Shown here: piece after piece, positions 5,429 to 15,218 of the stretch | How positions within the stretch are numbered: the stretch's first letter is position 1 | How the letters are laid out: every line of letters starts with the position of its first letter | Assembly: GCA_020638395.1 (NCBI GenBank) | Contig: JACKIP010000011.1 | Coordinates: 1-51,465, forward strand | Length of the DNA: 51,465 nt | Direction: 5' to 3' | Origin: Rhodospirillales bacterium | GTDB lineage: Bacteria > Pseudomonadota > Alphaproteobacteria > Micavibrionales > Micavibrionaceae | Notes under the pieces: model-generated | Seen by the model: only the letters and a program-made list of their open reading frames with translations | What the model was told of the DNA's origin: nothing | Databases searched by the model: none | Translations under genes and position numbers: made by a program

Positions 5429-7774
5429 CTAGGGACGAGAAGGTTTCCCCTTAGAGGGCCGGGGCGATTTCTTTCCCGTTTTTCTTTTGTCTTTTTGATC
5501 TTTGCTTTGATCCCTCCCACCCTGATCCTTCCCCGAATCTTTGCCGCCACCTTTTTTATACCCCTTATCTTTCCGTTCCCGCTCTTTTCCGGGAGCGGTT
5601 TTGCGGCGGAGATGGTTGGGCTCGGAAAAGCCGGGAATATCTGCGCCCCTTTGATGGCCGACCAGTTCGAGAACGGTTGAGCCGGTTAGGGCATCCGCTT
5701 CTCTCAGGCGGACGGTGACTTCTGCGCCCAGACGGTAAATAGTCCGGGTCCGCCGCCCGATCAGGGCGTGACGCTCTTCATCATGCACATAGTAATCATT
5801 GGCCAAAGAGCGGATCGGCACAATACCGTCTGCGCCGCTTTCATTCAGGGTGACAAACAGGCCAAAACGGGTGACACCGGAAATACGCCCCCTGAATTCA
5901 GAATCAATCTGGCTGGACAGGTAAGCGGCGGTGAACCGGTCTACGGACGCCCGCTCTGCTTCGATTGAACGACGTTCACAATCGGAAATATGCTGGCAGG
6001 TTCCTTCCAGACGAACGGTTTCCTCATCGTCCAGCCTTCCATCGCCCAATCCATAGGCGCGGGTTAATGAACGATGTACAATCAGGTCGGCATAGCGCCG
6101 GATCGGGGAGGTAAAGTGGGCATAGCGGCTAAGGGCCAGCCCGTAATGTCCGTGATTTTCCTGACTGTAACGCGCCTGAGATTGCGCCCGCAGAATTACT
6201 TCATGGATCAGGTGCGCATAGGGCAGGGCAGAGGCCTGCTTCAACAGCCGGTTCAGTTGGTGGGGCGAGGTGTTTTGTGCCTTGGGCAGAGATAATCCAA
6301 AGCCTTCGATAAACTCTCCGGCACTGTGCAGCCGGTCCGGTTTCGGAGATTCGTGCACCCGGTAGACACAGGGGGCGGATTTTGCTTCCAGCGCTTCTGC
6401 GGCGGCCACATTCGCCAGAATCATGAACTCTTCAATCAGCTTATGCGCCGCCAGACGTGTGCGGAGGCGGACGCCCGTCATATCGCCCTGCTCGTTAATG
6501 AGAATCTGCCGTTCCGGCATGTCCAGATCGAGGGCGCCCCGGTGCTCGCGGGCCTGTTCCAAAATCTTAAAGGCGTCATAAAGCGCGGAAATATGAGGCG
6601 ATACCTTGTGAACAGCAAGAGTGCGCTCGGTGTGTTCCAGCTGGCCCTCATACAAGGCCTGAACCTGTTCATAGGTACATCTGGCCTGCGAGCGCATTAA
6701 CCCGCGCACGAATTTGTGACGGACCAGCTTTCCGGACATATTGATCCAGAGATGCGCGGCCAGACACGCCCGATCTTCATCAGGACGCAGCGAGCACAAA
6801 TCATTCGACAGGGCTTCCGGCAGCATCGGCACAACCCGGTCCGGGAAATAGGTGGAATTGCCGCGGGCATAGGCTTCTTTATCCAGAGGGCTGCCGGGGC
6901 GGACATAAAAAGACACATCGGCAATCGCAACAATCAGGTGAAATCCGTCCCCGCTTGGCTCGGCAAAGACGGCATCGTCAAAATCGCGGGCATCCGCACC
7001 GTCAATGGTAATCAGAGGGATTTTGCGTAAATCTTCGCGTTTGCCAACGGGCGGCACCGTCATGCCGTTGGTTGACTCTATCACCTGCGCCGGGAATTCG
7101 TGCCGTAACCCGACTTCGTGCATACTCAGCAAGCTGATTGCTTTGGGATCATCCGCATGGCCTATAATTTCAACAATTCTGACTTTTTTACGGTGCAGGC
7201 CGCGTGCCGGCTGGATTTCTCCAACCGCCATGGTACCTTCCTGCGCACCGTTGAGATCAACCTGCGGGATATCAAAGACGTCGCGGATCTTTTTATTGGC
7301 AGGTTCCAGTGTATAGGCATTGCCCTTGCGGCTGACCAGCCCAAGAACCCGCCCTTTTTCGCTATCCAGACGTTTCAGGATTTTGGCTTCATAGACCCCG
7401 TCTGTTCGTTTGGTCAGAGCCGCGAGAACCCGGTCTCCTTCCTTAAGGGCCGGATGACCGCGTTTGTCGGGCATCACTTCAATCCGAACGTCTGTTGCCG
7501 GTTTTTCATCGGCCGGGCGGGCAAAAACGTCCCCGTCAACGTCAATGTCGATAACTTCAATAACCGTTACCCCGGGCAAGCCCTGCGGGACACTGTACGC
7601 GCCACCGGTATGGCGGACGATCCGGCCGGAGGTCTCCAGATCTTTCAATACCTGTTTCAGCAGGACGCGGTCGGGCTCTCCCTTAATGCCAAAAGCACGG
7701 GCAATCTCCCGCTTGGTTTGCGGCTGCGGCGAATCGGTTAAAAAGCTCAGGAGGGAATCAGCATGAAAGCGCAT
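5429..7774 (-). CDS. rnr: Ribonuclease R
   Basis: 3'-5' exoribonuclease of the RNase II/R family, which degrades structured RNA and helps in rRNA quality control and trans-translation. At 781 aa it has an N-terminal winged helix (ALLSFLTDSPQPQTKREIARAFG-like region), cold-shock OB folds, then the RNB catalytic domain with the Asp cluster in DGADARDFDDAVFAE near residue 260 and the HYGLALSRYAHFTSPIRRYADL segment near 560. A C-terminal S1 domain (GRISGVTRFGLFVTL) follows near 630, and a Lys/Gly-rich basic tail covers about 720-781, as in other RNase R proteins. The neighbour upstream is rluD behind a terminator, so rnr is probably transcribed alone. The deleted IS630 element lies just past its stop. 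Confidence 0.96.
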   Translation of the reverse strand: MRFHADSLLSFLTDSPQPQTKREIARAFGIKGEPDRVLLKQVLKDLETSGRIVRHTGGAYSVPQGLPGVTVIEVIDIDVDGDVFARPADEKPATDVRIEVMPDKRGHPALKEGDRVLAALTKRTDGVYEAKILKRLDSEKGRVLGLVSRKGNAYTLEPANKKIRDVFDIPQVDLNGAQEGTMAVGEIQPARGLHRKKVRIVEIIGHADDPKAISLLSMHEVGLRHEFPAQVIESTNGMTVPPVGKREDLRKIPLITIDGADARDFDDAVFAEPSGDGFHLIVAIADVSFYVRPGSPLDKEAYARGNSTYFPDRVVPMLPEALSNDLCSLRPDEDRACLAAHLWINMSGKLVRHKFVRGLMRSQARCTYEQVQALYEGQLEHTERTLAVHKVSPHISALYDAFKILEQAREHRGALDLDMPERQILINEQGDMTGVRLRTRLAAHKLIEEFMILANVAAAEALEAKSAPCVYRVHESPKPDRLHSAGEFIEGFGLSLPKAQNTSPHQLNRLLKQASALPYAHLIHEVILRAQSQARYSQENHGHYGLALSRYAHFTSPIRRYADLIVHRSLTRAYGLGDGRLDDEETVRLEGTCQHISDCERRSIEAERASVDRFTAAYLSSQIDSEFRGRISGVTRFGLFVTLNESGADGIVPIRSLANDYYVHDEERHALIGRRTRTIYRLGAEVTVRLREADALTGSTVLELVGHQRGADIPGFSEPNHLRRKTAPGKERERKDKGYKKGGGKDSGKDQGGRDQSKDQKDKRKTGKKSPRPSKGKPSRP

Positions 7775-7812
7775 ATTCTATATACATACGCTGTTCCGGA
7801 GAGGGAAGGAAG

Positions 7813-7846
7813 AAAAAAAGAAGCCGCTCCTTGTGAGAGACGGCTT
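7813..7846 (-). terminator. Intrinsic terminator after rluD
   Basis: On the minus strand AAGCCGTCTC and GAGCGGCTT form a stem with one mismatch position, followed by CTTTTTTTC. It lies between the end of rluD and the start of rnr and would end the rluD transcript. Confidence 0.75.
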
Positions 7847-7987
7847 TAAAGTTTACCAGATCGGACGAAACTAAAACTTTTAATAGATTATATTTGCTTT
7901 TTTATTCCCTTTAAACCACCGTCATCCCCTCCGCATGACCCCTATAATTTAAGGATATATAAAATTTTATGTAAATGCAAACTTTTC

Positions 7988-8995
7988 TTAATTTCCATTA
8001 TTTTTCAATAAGTTAATGAGTTTTTGCAGATCTTCCGGCAGCGGCGCACTCAGACTCATTTCGTCTTCTGTGCGCGGATGGAGAAACCGGATTTCGTGCG
8101 CATGGAGGGCCTGGCGCGGGAATGACAGGCATGCCTCCTGAACCTCGGCGGAAAACAGATCTTTTTTCAGAAGGCTGCGGGTTTTGGTCGGTTGTTCCCC
8201 ATAGAGAGGATCGCCGATCAGAGGATGTTTGATCGATTCCATATGAACCCGGATCTGGTGCGTGCGGCCGGTTTCCAGCTTGCATTCCATCAGGGAGAGC
8301 GCTTCCCCGAAGGTTTCGAGAATTTTGTAATGGGTGCGGGCTTCTTTTCCGCCCTGCTGCCGGACGACAATCTTTTGCCGGTCGCGTGGATGCCGTCCCA
8401 GCGCCGCATCAATCGTGCCGATGCGCGGATGCGGACGACCAATGACCAGCGCCTGATAGGTGCGGCTGAGGGAACGGTCTGCCAGTTGTGCAGATAAATG
8501 AGCATGAGCGTAATCATTTTTAGCGGCAATCATAACGCCACTGGTTCCTTTATCCAGACGATGAACGATGCCGGGGCGCAGGACGCCGCCAATCCCGGAC
8601 AGACTGTCCCCGCAGTGATACAGCAGGGCATGAACCAGCGTCCCGCTCCAGTTTCCCGCCGCCGGATGCACCACCATGTCGGCAGATTTATTGATAACCA
8701 GCAGATCTTCATCTTCGTACAGAACATCCAGAGGGATATTTTCCGGGGTGACCAGATATTCTTCTGCAGGGGGAACCTCCAGCTCGATGACCTGTTCCTC
8801 CTTTAGTTTCAGAGCGGGATTGGTCACAACCTCCTGATCGACCATCACCTGCCCCTGTAAAATCAGGGATTTCAGGCGGGAGCGCGACAGGTGCGGGCAG
8901 TGGTGGCTCAGGAATTTATCCAGCCGCTCCTTATGACCGGCGGCGTCCACGGTCTGCGCCAGAAATGTTTCGGAAGAGGTCTCGGATTCTGTCAT
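7988..8995 (-). CDS. rluD: RluD-type 23S rRNA pseudouridine synthase
   Basis: Converts uridines to pseudouridine in helix 69 of 23S rRNA if it is a true RluD orthologue. It has an N-terminal S4 RNA-binding domain (ERLDKFLSHHCPHLSRSRLKSLI) at about residues 23-70, then the RluA/RluD catalytic domain with Asp148 in GIVHRLDKGTSGVM and the conserved ARTHYKILE and GRTHQIRVHM segments. The 335 aa length is standard. Its ATG follows the stop codon of the upstream exported-protein gene with no gap, implying translational coupling. RluC-like specificity cannot be fully excluded, but domain order and motif spacing fit RluD best. Confidence 0.9.
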   Translation of the reverse strand: MTESETSSETFLAQTVDAAGHKERLDKFLSHHCPHLSRSRLKSLILQGQVMVDQEVVTNPALKLKEEQVIELEVPPAEEYLVTPENIPLDVLYEDEDLLVINKSADMVVHPAAGNWSGTLVHALLYHCGDSLSGIGGVLRPGIVHRLDKGTSGVMIAAKNDYAHAHLSAQLADRSLSRTYQALVIGRPHPRIGTIDAALGRHPRDRQKIVVRQQGGKEARTHYKILETFGEALSLMECKLETGRTHQIRVHMESIKHPLIGDPLYGEQPTKTRSLLKKDLFSAEVQEACLSFPRQALHAHEIRFLHPRTEDEMSLSAPLPEDLQKLINLLKNNGN

Positions 8996-10417
8996 TTAAA
9001 AAGGCCTGTTATCATTTTTACAGGGATCTTTATAGTCATCTTGAGGCTCCGCGACAACCAGCCAGCCTTTTTTAACGATCATTTTATCGGTTTTGGGATG
9101 GTCCGGGTCCGGCTCGCGGGTTGTGGCCTGTCCGAACAGGACCGGCTCCTGATGAGGCCCAGGTTTTAATCCGGTCAGCATCACCCCGATTCCGGCGCTA
9201 TAGCTGCGGTCGGAAAGAATCTGGCCGCGGGGGGAAATTGTCAGAAGCCGCCCATGATCCTGAAATTTGGGATTGGTTGCGTTTGTCCCGGCCAGCAGGA
9301 TGGAAATCCGTCCCTCCGGAGAGACAATGACACTCTGCCCCTGATACGCCATATCATCGCGCATGTAGTACCTCTGCCACAGTTCGCTGCCATCGGCGGC
9401 GTCCAGATACATCAGGACGGCGGCGGACGGGGCCTCGGTATTGATCGGGCGGGCGTCTCCCAGAGCCAGAATTTGCCCGGTCCTGTCAACACTCAGGGTT
9501 TGAAAGCGCAGACCGCTGCCGCGGGAATAGGTGCGCTGCCAGACAATATTAAGCTGTTCATCCAGCTTTACCAGCAACCCGGAGACCTGCCCTGTTGCCG
9601 ATTCGGTATCTCCGACCGCAAGATAAAAAGTCCGTCCGGACGGGTCATCCAGGCGCGCAACATCATAGATGTGATTGGACGGTCCCGGCATAAAGGCACG
9701 CTCCTGCCGTTTTTTGAAATCCGGCGCCAATTCGATAAAGCGGGTATAGACAGCCTCCTGCGAGGTTTCCGTTACCGCCAGGAACCATGCCTGCTTTTCT
9801 CCTTGTCTGGGTCTGGCAGGTGTTATCCCCCCCAGCGTCCATGTCACCTCTGCCTGTTTCAGCGTTTGCTCCGATAGTTTCCGCCCCTCGGAATCAAATG
9901 TACCAAACCAGAGCGCATGCGGAGAGTCCCCTTTATAGATTTGTCCAACCGCAATCAATGTCGTGCCGCTGCTCAACACGTTGCGAATGGAAAGCCCCTG
10001 CGGCACAAGGTCTTTTTTCTTTGGATCAGGCCACATCCACAGGGTCCGACCCCGGCGGGTCATTTTTTTCAGAAGAGGGGTGCGGGGTCCGGCGGATGGG
10101 GTGGGAGCCGTCCACCCCGCGACAATCACTTCCTCCGTGTCATTCAGGAGGAGGACATCCTGAAACCTTTCGTCATGTCCTGCCGTCTGATCGTACAGGT
10201 CCCACAGGCTGTATGCGCCGGAGCGCGGGGCATACAGCCGTTCGATGGCTTCGGGGATGACATTGCAGACTTCTTTGGGGGTCATCTGCGGGGTGGTTTG
10301 AGCACTGGCGGGCGGCGCACCCGCACCGGAAAAACAGGCAAGCACCAGAACCGCCGGAATCGCGAGAAACCGGGCGGGCAGATGGGCAGAGCTGCGGCAA
10401 AAAGGATAAATTGCCAT
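8996..10417 (-). CDS. Exported protein, probable beta-propeller, unknown function
   Basis: I do not recognise a named family. The 473-aa product has a signal peptide (hydrophobic core FLAIPAVLVLACFSGAG, cleavage probably after SAQ or ASA). It then shows repeated blocks of about 45-60 residues with the pattern 'hydrophobic strand, G, strand, D, Trp', such as GRTLWMWPDPKKK, LNIVWQRTYSRGSG and GSELWQRYYMRDD with GRISILLAG. Such blocks resemble PQQ/WD-like beta-propeller proteins. Cysteines are few (VCNVIP near the N-terminus, DPCKND near the end) and could form a disulfide. The stop codon directly touches the rluD start, so the two genes form one transcription unit even though their functions look unrelated. 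Confidence 0.75.
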   Translation of the reverse strand: MAIYPFCRSSAHLPARFLAIPAVLVLACFSGAGAPPASAQTTPQMTPKEVCNVIPEAIERLYAPRSGAYSLWDLYDQTAGHDERFQDVLLLNDTEEVIVAGWTAPTPSAGPRTPLLKKMTRRGRTLWMWPDPKKKDLVPQGLSIRNVLSSGTTLIAVGQIYKGDSPHALWFGTFDSEGRKLSEQTLKQAEVTWTLGGITPARPRQGEKQAWFLAVTETSQEAVYTRFIELAPDFKKRQERAFMPGPSNHIYDVARLDDPSGRTFYLAVGDTESATGQVSGLLVKLDEQLNIVWQRTYSRGSGLRFQTLSVDRTGQILALGDARPINTEAPSAAVLMYLDAADGSELWQRYYMRDDMAYQGQSVIVSPEGRISILLAGTNATNPKFQDHGRLLTISPRGQILSDRSYSAGIGVMLTGLKPGPHQEPVLFGQATTREPDPDHPKTDKMIVKKGWLVVAEPQDDYKDPCKNDNRPF

Positions 10418-10488
10418 AAAGGACCCCTTATACTATTCTAAACGTATCATATACCAACTTCATCATAACAAAAACCGCCAGACACCCT

Positions 10489-11532
10489 ATGAAAATTTTA
10501 ATTATTTCCGACGCATGGCACCCACAGGTGAACGGAGTTGTCCGGACTTACGAGCATCTGGTGGAAGAGCTGGAAGCCATGGGGCATACAACTCTGGTCA
10601 TTGGCCCGGAGGATTTCCCCTGGCGCACGGGGCTGCCGGGCTATGAAGAGATTCGTCTGGTGCTTTTTCCCTATCGCCACCTGAAAAGAATGATCGACGG
10701 CTTTGCGCCGGATATCATCCATATCGCAGTGGAAGGGCCTTTGGGATGGGCGGCGCGGCGATATTGCCGGGTTCATCAAAAGGAATTCTCCAGTGCCTAT
10801 CACACTCATTTTCCAAAATATGCCGAGGAACGAATTCCGCACTTTTTGTCCTTTCTCAGGAAACCGATCCGGAAACTCAGCCGCTGGTACGTCCGCAGCT
10901 TTCACAAACCGGCCAAAGTTTTGTTGATCGCCAGCCCCAGCCTGGAGGAAAACCTGCGGGAGTGGCAATTTCAGAACAGAATTTTACGCCTGACGCGAGG
11001 GATTAACGAAAAGATTTTTTATCCCGGTGAAAAAGTCGCATTTCAGGACCTTAAAAGACCGGTGGCTCTGTATGTCGGGCGGGTTTCCGTAGAAAAAAAT
11101 CTGGAAGCGTTTCTGAAAATGGCGTGGGACGGAACCAAAGTTGTCGTCGGGAACGGGCCATCCAAAACATATCTGCAAAAGAAATATCCGGAGGCTGTGT
11201 TTACCGGGCAGAAAAGCGGGCAGGCGCTGGCGGATCTGTACCGCAGCGCCGATATGTTTGTGTTTCCCTCCCGTACAGATACCTTTGGGATTGTGTTGCT
11301 GGAGGCGCTGGGCTGCGGATTGCCGGTAGCCGCCTATCCGGTCATCGGGCCAAAAGATATTATCAGCGAAGACTGTTTGGGGTGTCTGGATGAGGATTTG
11401 TCAAAAGCGGCGCGGGTGGCGCTGGAGCGCGGAGACCCCGCAAAATGCGTGGCATATGTTCGCAAGAACTTTAGCTGGAAAACCGCCGCGCAACAGTTTC
11501 TGGACGCGTTTGAGGCCCCTGAAGCCCCTTAA
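10489..11532 (+). CDS. GT4-family glycosyltransferase
   Basis: GT-B fold glycosyltransferase of family GT4, related to the MgtA/alpha-mannosyltransferase group that builds glycolipids or surface glycans with nucleotide-sugar donors. The N-terminal half begins MKILIISDAWHPQVNGVVRT, the acceptor-side loop of this group, and has AYHTHFPKYAEER near residue 105. The donor-binding half has LYVGRVSVEKNLEAFL near 200, then the PSRTDTFGIVLLEALGCGLPV segment near 260, which is the EX7E-type motif with Asp in the first place. It is full length at 347 aa, with no signal peptide or membrane helix. It stands alone, divergent from the exported-protein gene and convergent with the RimK-like gene. No strong ribosome binding site precedes the ATG. 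The substrate is unknown. Confidence 0.85.
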   Translation: MKILIISDAWHPQVNGVVRTYEHLVEELEAMGHTTLVIGPEDFPWRTGLPGYEEIRLVLFPYRHLKRMIDGFAPDIIHIAVEGPLGWAARRYCRVHQKEFSSAYHTHFPKYAEERIPHFLSFLRKPIRKLSRWYVRSFHKPAKVLLIASPSLEENLREWQFQNRILRLTRGINEKIFYPGEKVAFQDLKRPVALYVGRVSVEKNLEAFLKMAWDGTKVVVGNGPSKTYLQKKYPEAVFTGQKSGQALADLYRSADMFVFPSRTDTFGIVLLEALGCGLPVAAYPVIGPKDIISEDCLGCLDEDLSKAARVALERGDPAKCVAYVRKNFSWKTAAQQFLDAFEAPEAP

Positions 11533-11556
11533 GAAGGCGGTAGACGATGAGAAAGG

Positions 11557-12543
11557 CTATCCCACAACCTGAGCCGGGATATCCATGCCTTCCACGGAAT
11601 CGGAGCTGGAGATTTTTTTGCCTCCCACGCCCAAACGGCGTTGCATCGCTTCAAATATGAAACGGGGAATATTTTCACCGGTGGCAGATTCCAATCCCTT
11701 GAACCCCGGAAATGTATTTGCTTCACAGATCGTATATCCCTGCTCTGAAAAGAGCAGATCAACCCCGGAGACATCAATATTCAGAATTTCAGAGGTCCTG
11801 AGTGCCAGTTCCTCCGCTTCTTTATCCGGCGTAAATAAATGAACGGAGCCTCCCGCGGAGTAATTCGCTTTGAAGTCTCCTTCCTTGGCCCGGCGTTCCA
11901 TCGCCGCAACGACATGCCCATCGACGACAAACAGGCGCAAATCCCGCCCTTTACTAAAGGAAATAAATTTCTGGAAGATAAGCTGGATATGAGGATTAGT
12001 CTCCTCAATCAGCTTCATCAGATCAGAAAAAGCCTGCGGATGCTCGATCAAAAAAACGCCAGTTCCGTTTGAACCTAATCTGGTTTTAACAACGACCGGA
12101 AATCCAATCGTATCCTGCACCAGCTCAAGGTTCACCGGAAATTTGGCCAGTAATGTTGTCGGGGTTGGAAGCCCTTCCCGCGCCAAAACCTGATGCGTAT
12201 GCAGCTTATCCCCGACCATCTCAATGGTTGTTTCATTATTAAAAACCGGAACGCCCAACTGGCGCAACTGGCGCACAACCGCAAAAGAGAAAAAGTTCCG
12301 GTCATTCTCAGCCAGATAGGGAAACACAAAGTCCGGCAAGGCACGATGTTCACCATTCACCAGAATTGAGTTGCGCTTTTCTTCGGTAATTAACAGATCA
12401 AAATGCTGAGGCTTAATCACATCAACCCTGATCCCCATCTTTTGACCTTCCGCGATCATCCGCCGGACTTCAAAAGCAAGATCAACCGAGGATTCGATGT
12501 CCTCTCCGTACAATATCCATACATTCATTGCTGATACACACAT
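11557..12543 (-). CDS. RimK-like ATP-grasp ligase
   Basis: ATP-grasp enzyme of the RimK/LysX/glutathione-synthetase-like family, which joins an amino acid (often glutamate) to a carboxylate through an acyl phosphate. The N-terminal pre-grasp domain is residues 1 to about 100; the ATP-grasp core includes DKLHTHQVLAREGLPTPTT, PVVVKTRLGSNGTGVFL, LIFQKFISFSKGRDLRLFVV and the Mg-binding end DLLFSEQGYTICEANTFPGF. Length is 328 aa. A start at 12528 (MNVWILYG) fits family members better, but AGGG sits five bases before the upstream ATG, so both are possible. The substrate cannot be read from the sequence; ribosomal protein S6 glutamylation is only one option. Confidence 0.85.
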   Translation of the reverse strand: MCVSAMNVWILYGEDIESSVDLAFEVRRMIAEGQKMGIRVDVIKPQHFDLLITEEKRNSILVNGEHRALPDFVFPYLAENDRNFFSFAVVRQLRQLGVPVFNNETTIEMVGDKLHTHQVLAREGLPTPTTLLAKFPVNLELVQDTIGFPVVVKTRLGSNGTGVFLIEHPQAFSDLMKLIEETNPHIQLIFQKFISFSKGRDLRLFVVDGHVVAAMERRAKEGDFKANYSAGGSVHLFTPDKEAEELALRTSEILNIDVSGVDLLFSEQGYTICEANTFPGFKGLESATGENIPRFIFEAMQRRLGVGGKKISSSDSVEGMDIPAQVVG

Positions 12544-12629
12544 AAAAGCCCTGGAAGACTTTTATTTTTTCCTTTTGTTGCATTTGACAGAGGAACTATA
12601 GCACAGCTCCTCCGTCAAAGAAGCGTTTT

Positions 12630-14156
12630 TTACGATTTGTCTTTTTTCGGTTTCAGTTTCAAAGCGGTAAACCGGACATTGCCTTCGCGGTTAAGGAGGA
12701 GCAGAACCGAAGGTTTCCCGTCTGCCTTTGCGGCCTCCAGAACCTCTTTGAGCTGAGCCACATTATTGACTTTTTTCTGGTTCATTTCCACGATCACATC
12801 TCCCGGCAGGAGCCCTTTTTCGGCCGCTTCGGAAAGATTTTCAACCTTCACGACAACAACTCCGCCAATATTATCCGGAACCGAAAACTCATCGCGCAGA
12901 GCATCTTCCAGATCAGAGACCGACAAGCCAAATTCCTCCAGCTTTTCCTCTTTTGCCGGAAGAACTTCGGCATCCGAAGAGGTTTCCACCAGACCGGCCT
13001 CTTCGGCTTTTTCCAGCTCCCCAACCTTGACGGTCTTCGTGAGAACTTTTCCATTGCGCCAGATTTCGACCGGGACGTCTTCGTCAATTTTTGTTTCGGC
13101 GACAACACGCGGCAAGACCCGCATTTCATCAATGTCATGACCGTTAAATTTCAGGATAATATCCCCGGCCTGCAAACCGCCCTTATCCGCCGGACCACTG
13201 GCATTCACACTTGCCACCAGTGCGCCTCTGGCTTTATCAAGGGACAAACTCTCGGCGATCTCATCAGTAACGGTTTGAATCTTAACGCCCAGCCAGCCAC
13301 GACGGGTCCGGCCATATTCGATAATCTGTTTAATCACCGGCTCTGCGAGAGCGGACGGAATCGCAAACCCGATCCCGACAGACCCGCCAGAGGGAGAAAA
13401 GATGGCCGTGTTAATCCCGATCACACCGCCGTCCATATCAAACATCGGCCCCCCGGAATTGCCCCGGTTAATCGACGCATCGGTTTGAATGAAATCGTCA
13501 TATGGCCCTGAGTTAATGTCACGCTGCCGCGCCGACACAATCCCGGCTGTGACGGTTCCGCCCAGTCCGAACGGATTCCCGATCGCCAGAACCCAATCAC
13601 CAACTCGCAGTTTATCGCTATTTCCAAAAGGGACCGCAGTCAGTTTTTTGGTGGTATTGACCTTCAGGACCGCAATATCGGTTTTTTCATCTGTCCCAAT
13701 AATTTCGGCGGTCAGAGTTGTATCATCATGCAGGGTCACCCGGACTTCTTCCGCATCACGGATCACATGATTATTCGTCACGATATACCCATTTTCCGCA
13801 TCAACAATAAACCCGGAGCCTAAAGAGGCCGGCGGAATTTGCGGAACACCCCGTCCTCCGCGGCGGTTCATGAATTCTTCAAAAAAGTCTTCAAACGGAG
13901 AGCCAGGCGGAAACTGAGGTAAATCCGGCATTGCTTCCGGAGAATTCGTAATTTTCTGTGTCGAGGAAATATTGACCACCGCCGGCAGAAGCCGGTCCGC
14001 CAGATCTGCGAAGCTTCCCGGTGCCACCGTCGCCACTTCTTTTTCCTGATGGCGCGTGAATAATCCGGCCTGCGCCGTCTGCAACGGAGCCGCAGACAAT
14101 AACCCGGCGGTCATCAAAACACAGGAAAACAGGTGTCTGGAATGGTGTGTCATCAA
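12630..14156 (-). CDS. degP: Periplasmic serine protease DegP/MucD (HtrA family)
   Basis: HtrA-type periplasmic protease-chaperone that removes misfolded envelope proteins. It has a signal peptide (residues 1 to about 30, SCVLMTAGLLSAAPLQTAQA). The trypsin-like domain has the full triad: His130 in IVTNNHVI, Asp160 in EKTDIAVLK and Ser234 in RGNSGGPMF. Two PDZ domains follow, at about 280-370 (GWLGVKIQTVTD, GPADKGGLQAGDIILKFNG) and 410-505 (EKGLLPGDVIVEMNQKKVN). The 508 aa length is normal for the MucD/DegP type. It is 55 bases downstream of hflC on the same strand, forming hflK-hflC-degP, an arrangement common in alphaproteobacteria. Confidence 0.95.
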   Translation of the reverse strand: MMTHHSRHLFSCVLMTAGLLSAAPLQTAQAGLFTRHQEKEVATVAPGSFADLADRLLPAVVNISSTQKITNSPEAMPDLPQFPPGSPFEDFFEEFMNRRGGRGVPQIPPASLGSGFIVDAENGYIVTNNHVIRDAEEVRVTLHDDTTLTAEIIGTDEKTDIAVLKVNTTKKLTAVPFGNSDKLRVGDWVLAIGNPFGLGGTVTAGIVSARQRDINSGPYDDFIQTDASINRGNSGGPMFDMDGGVIGINTAIFSPSGGSVGIGFAIPSALAEPVIKQIIEYGRTRRGWLGVKIQTVTDEIAESLSLDKARGALVASVNASGPADKGGLQAGDIILKFNGHDIDEMRVLPRVVAETKIDEDVPVEIWRNGKVLTKTVKVGELEKAEEAGLVETSSDAEVLPAKEEKLEEFGLSVSDLEDALRDEFSVPDNIGGVVVVKVENLSEAAEKGLLPGDVIVEMNQKKVNNVAQLKEVLEAAKADGKPSVLLLLNREGNVRFTALKLKPKKDKS

Positions 14157-14211
14157 AAAAAGTCCCCTTGTCTTTTATAAGTCTGGAGTTAACCTATGTC
14201 TGTAGAAATTA

Positions 14212-15198
14212 TTAGTCAATAGCCCTGAAATATTCAAAAAACTCACTGTCGGGCTGCAGAACCAGAGTGGTATCCTTGTTCGCCAGTGCATTTTTATAGG
14301 CTTCGGTTGACCGGTAAAACGCATAAAAATCTCTATCCTGATTAAATGATTTTGCATAAGTCATAATTGCTTCCTTATCCCCTTCCCCGCGGATGATCTC
14401 GGAATCACGCTGCGCCTCAGCCAAAAGAACTTCCCGTTCCTTATTCGCCGTCGAGCGAATTTCCAGCGCCCGCTCCTCACCCTTTGCCCGTGTTTCCGTC
14501 GCCCGCTCCTTCAGCTCGGAAATCATGCGGCGCACAGTCGAGGCCCGCAAATCCGATGTCAGATCCGCCCGGACAATCCGGACATCGACAATTTCAATTC
14601 CCAGCTGATCCTGCTCGGTTGCCTGATTCACATTCTGAAGAATGCGCGCCATGACATCCGTCCGTTTTTCAGACAACAGATCCCGCAGACTGGTTTTTCC
14701 CAGAACCGTCCGGGTCGCGTTATTCAAAATATTTTCCAGACGTCCGTTGGCCTGATCAATCGTCCGCAATGTTTTCAGGAATTGTAAGGGATCAATAATT
14801 TTATAGCGGGCAAAGGTATCAACAATAATCGGCTCTCCACTGACTTTTTTCAAAACAATGTCTGCTGACGGGTCTTTGGCTGTCATATCCTCTTCAGAAG
14901 TTGCCGGGGCGTTATCTTCCTGCAGGCTGGAGCTGGCAATCACCACCTGAGCAGACGGCGGATCGACCGAGAGAATCCGGCGGTCAAAATACTGAACGCT
15001 ATGCACAAACGGGATTTTAAAATGCAGGCCGGGTTTTTTGATAAAACTATCCGGATCATTCAAATTTCCATCCGGACGACCAAACAGTAATTTGATCGCC
15101 TGCTGGCGCTGATCAACGATAAAAACAGACTGGGTTGCCGCGACAATCATCACCCCCAGTAAGACCATCAGAATTGTTAATTTAGGACTCATCATCAT
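14212..15198 (-). CDS. hflC: HflC, FtsH-modulating SPFH membrane protein
   Basis: SPFH/band-7 protein that forms, with HflK, a large membrane assembly around the FtsH protease and modulates its access to membrane substrates. The N-terminal membrane segment is LTILMVLLGVMIVAATQSVF. The SPFH domain covers about residues 25-230 (VDQRQQAIKLLFGRPD, LHFKIPFVHSVQYFDRRIL). A helical region follows, with ERATETRAKGEERALEIR and the conserved REVLLAEAQRDSEIIRGEGD near 255-280. The 328 aa length is slightly longer than many homologues because of an insert near residues 75-105 that is rich in Ser, Glu and Asp. It follows hflK by 20 bases. Confidence 0.95.
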   Translation of the reverse strand: MMMSPKLTILMVLLGVMIVAATQSVFIVDQRQQAIKLLFGRPDGNLNDPDSFIKKPGLHFKIPFVHSVQYFDRRILSVDPPSAQVVIASSSLQEDNAPATSEEDMTAKDPSADIVLKKVSGEPIIVDTFARYKIIDPLQFLKTLRTIDQANGRLENILNNATRTVLGKTSLRDLLSEKRTDVMARILQNVNQATEQDQLGIEIVDVRIVRADLTSDLRASTVRRMISELKERATETRAKGEERALEIRSTANKEREVLLAEAQRDSEIIRGEGDKEAIMTYAKSFNQDRDFYAFYRSTEAYKNALANKDTTLVLQPDSEFFEYFRAID

Positions 15199-15218
15199 GT
15201 TAACTCTTTTCCGGTTTT

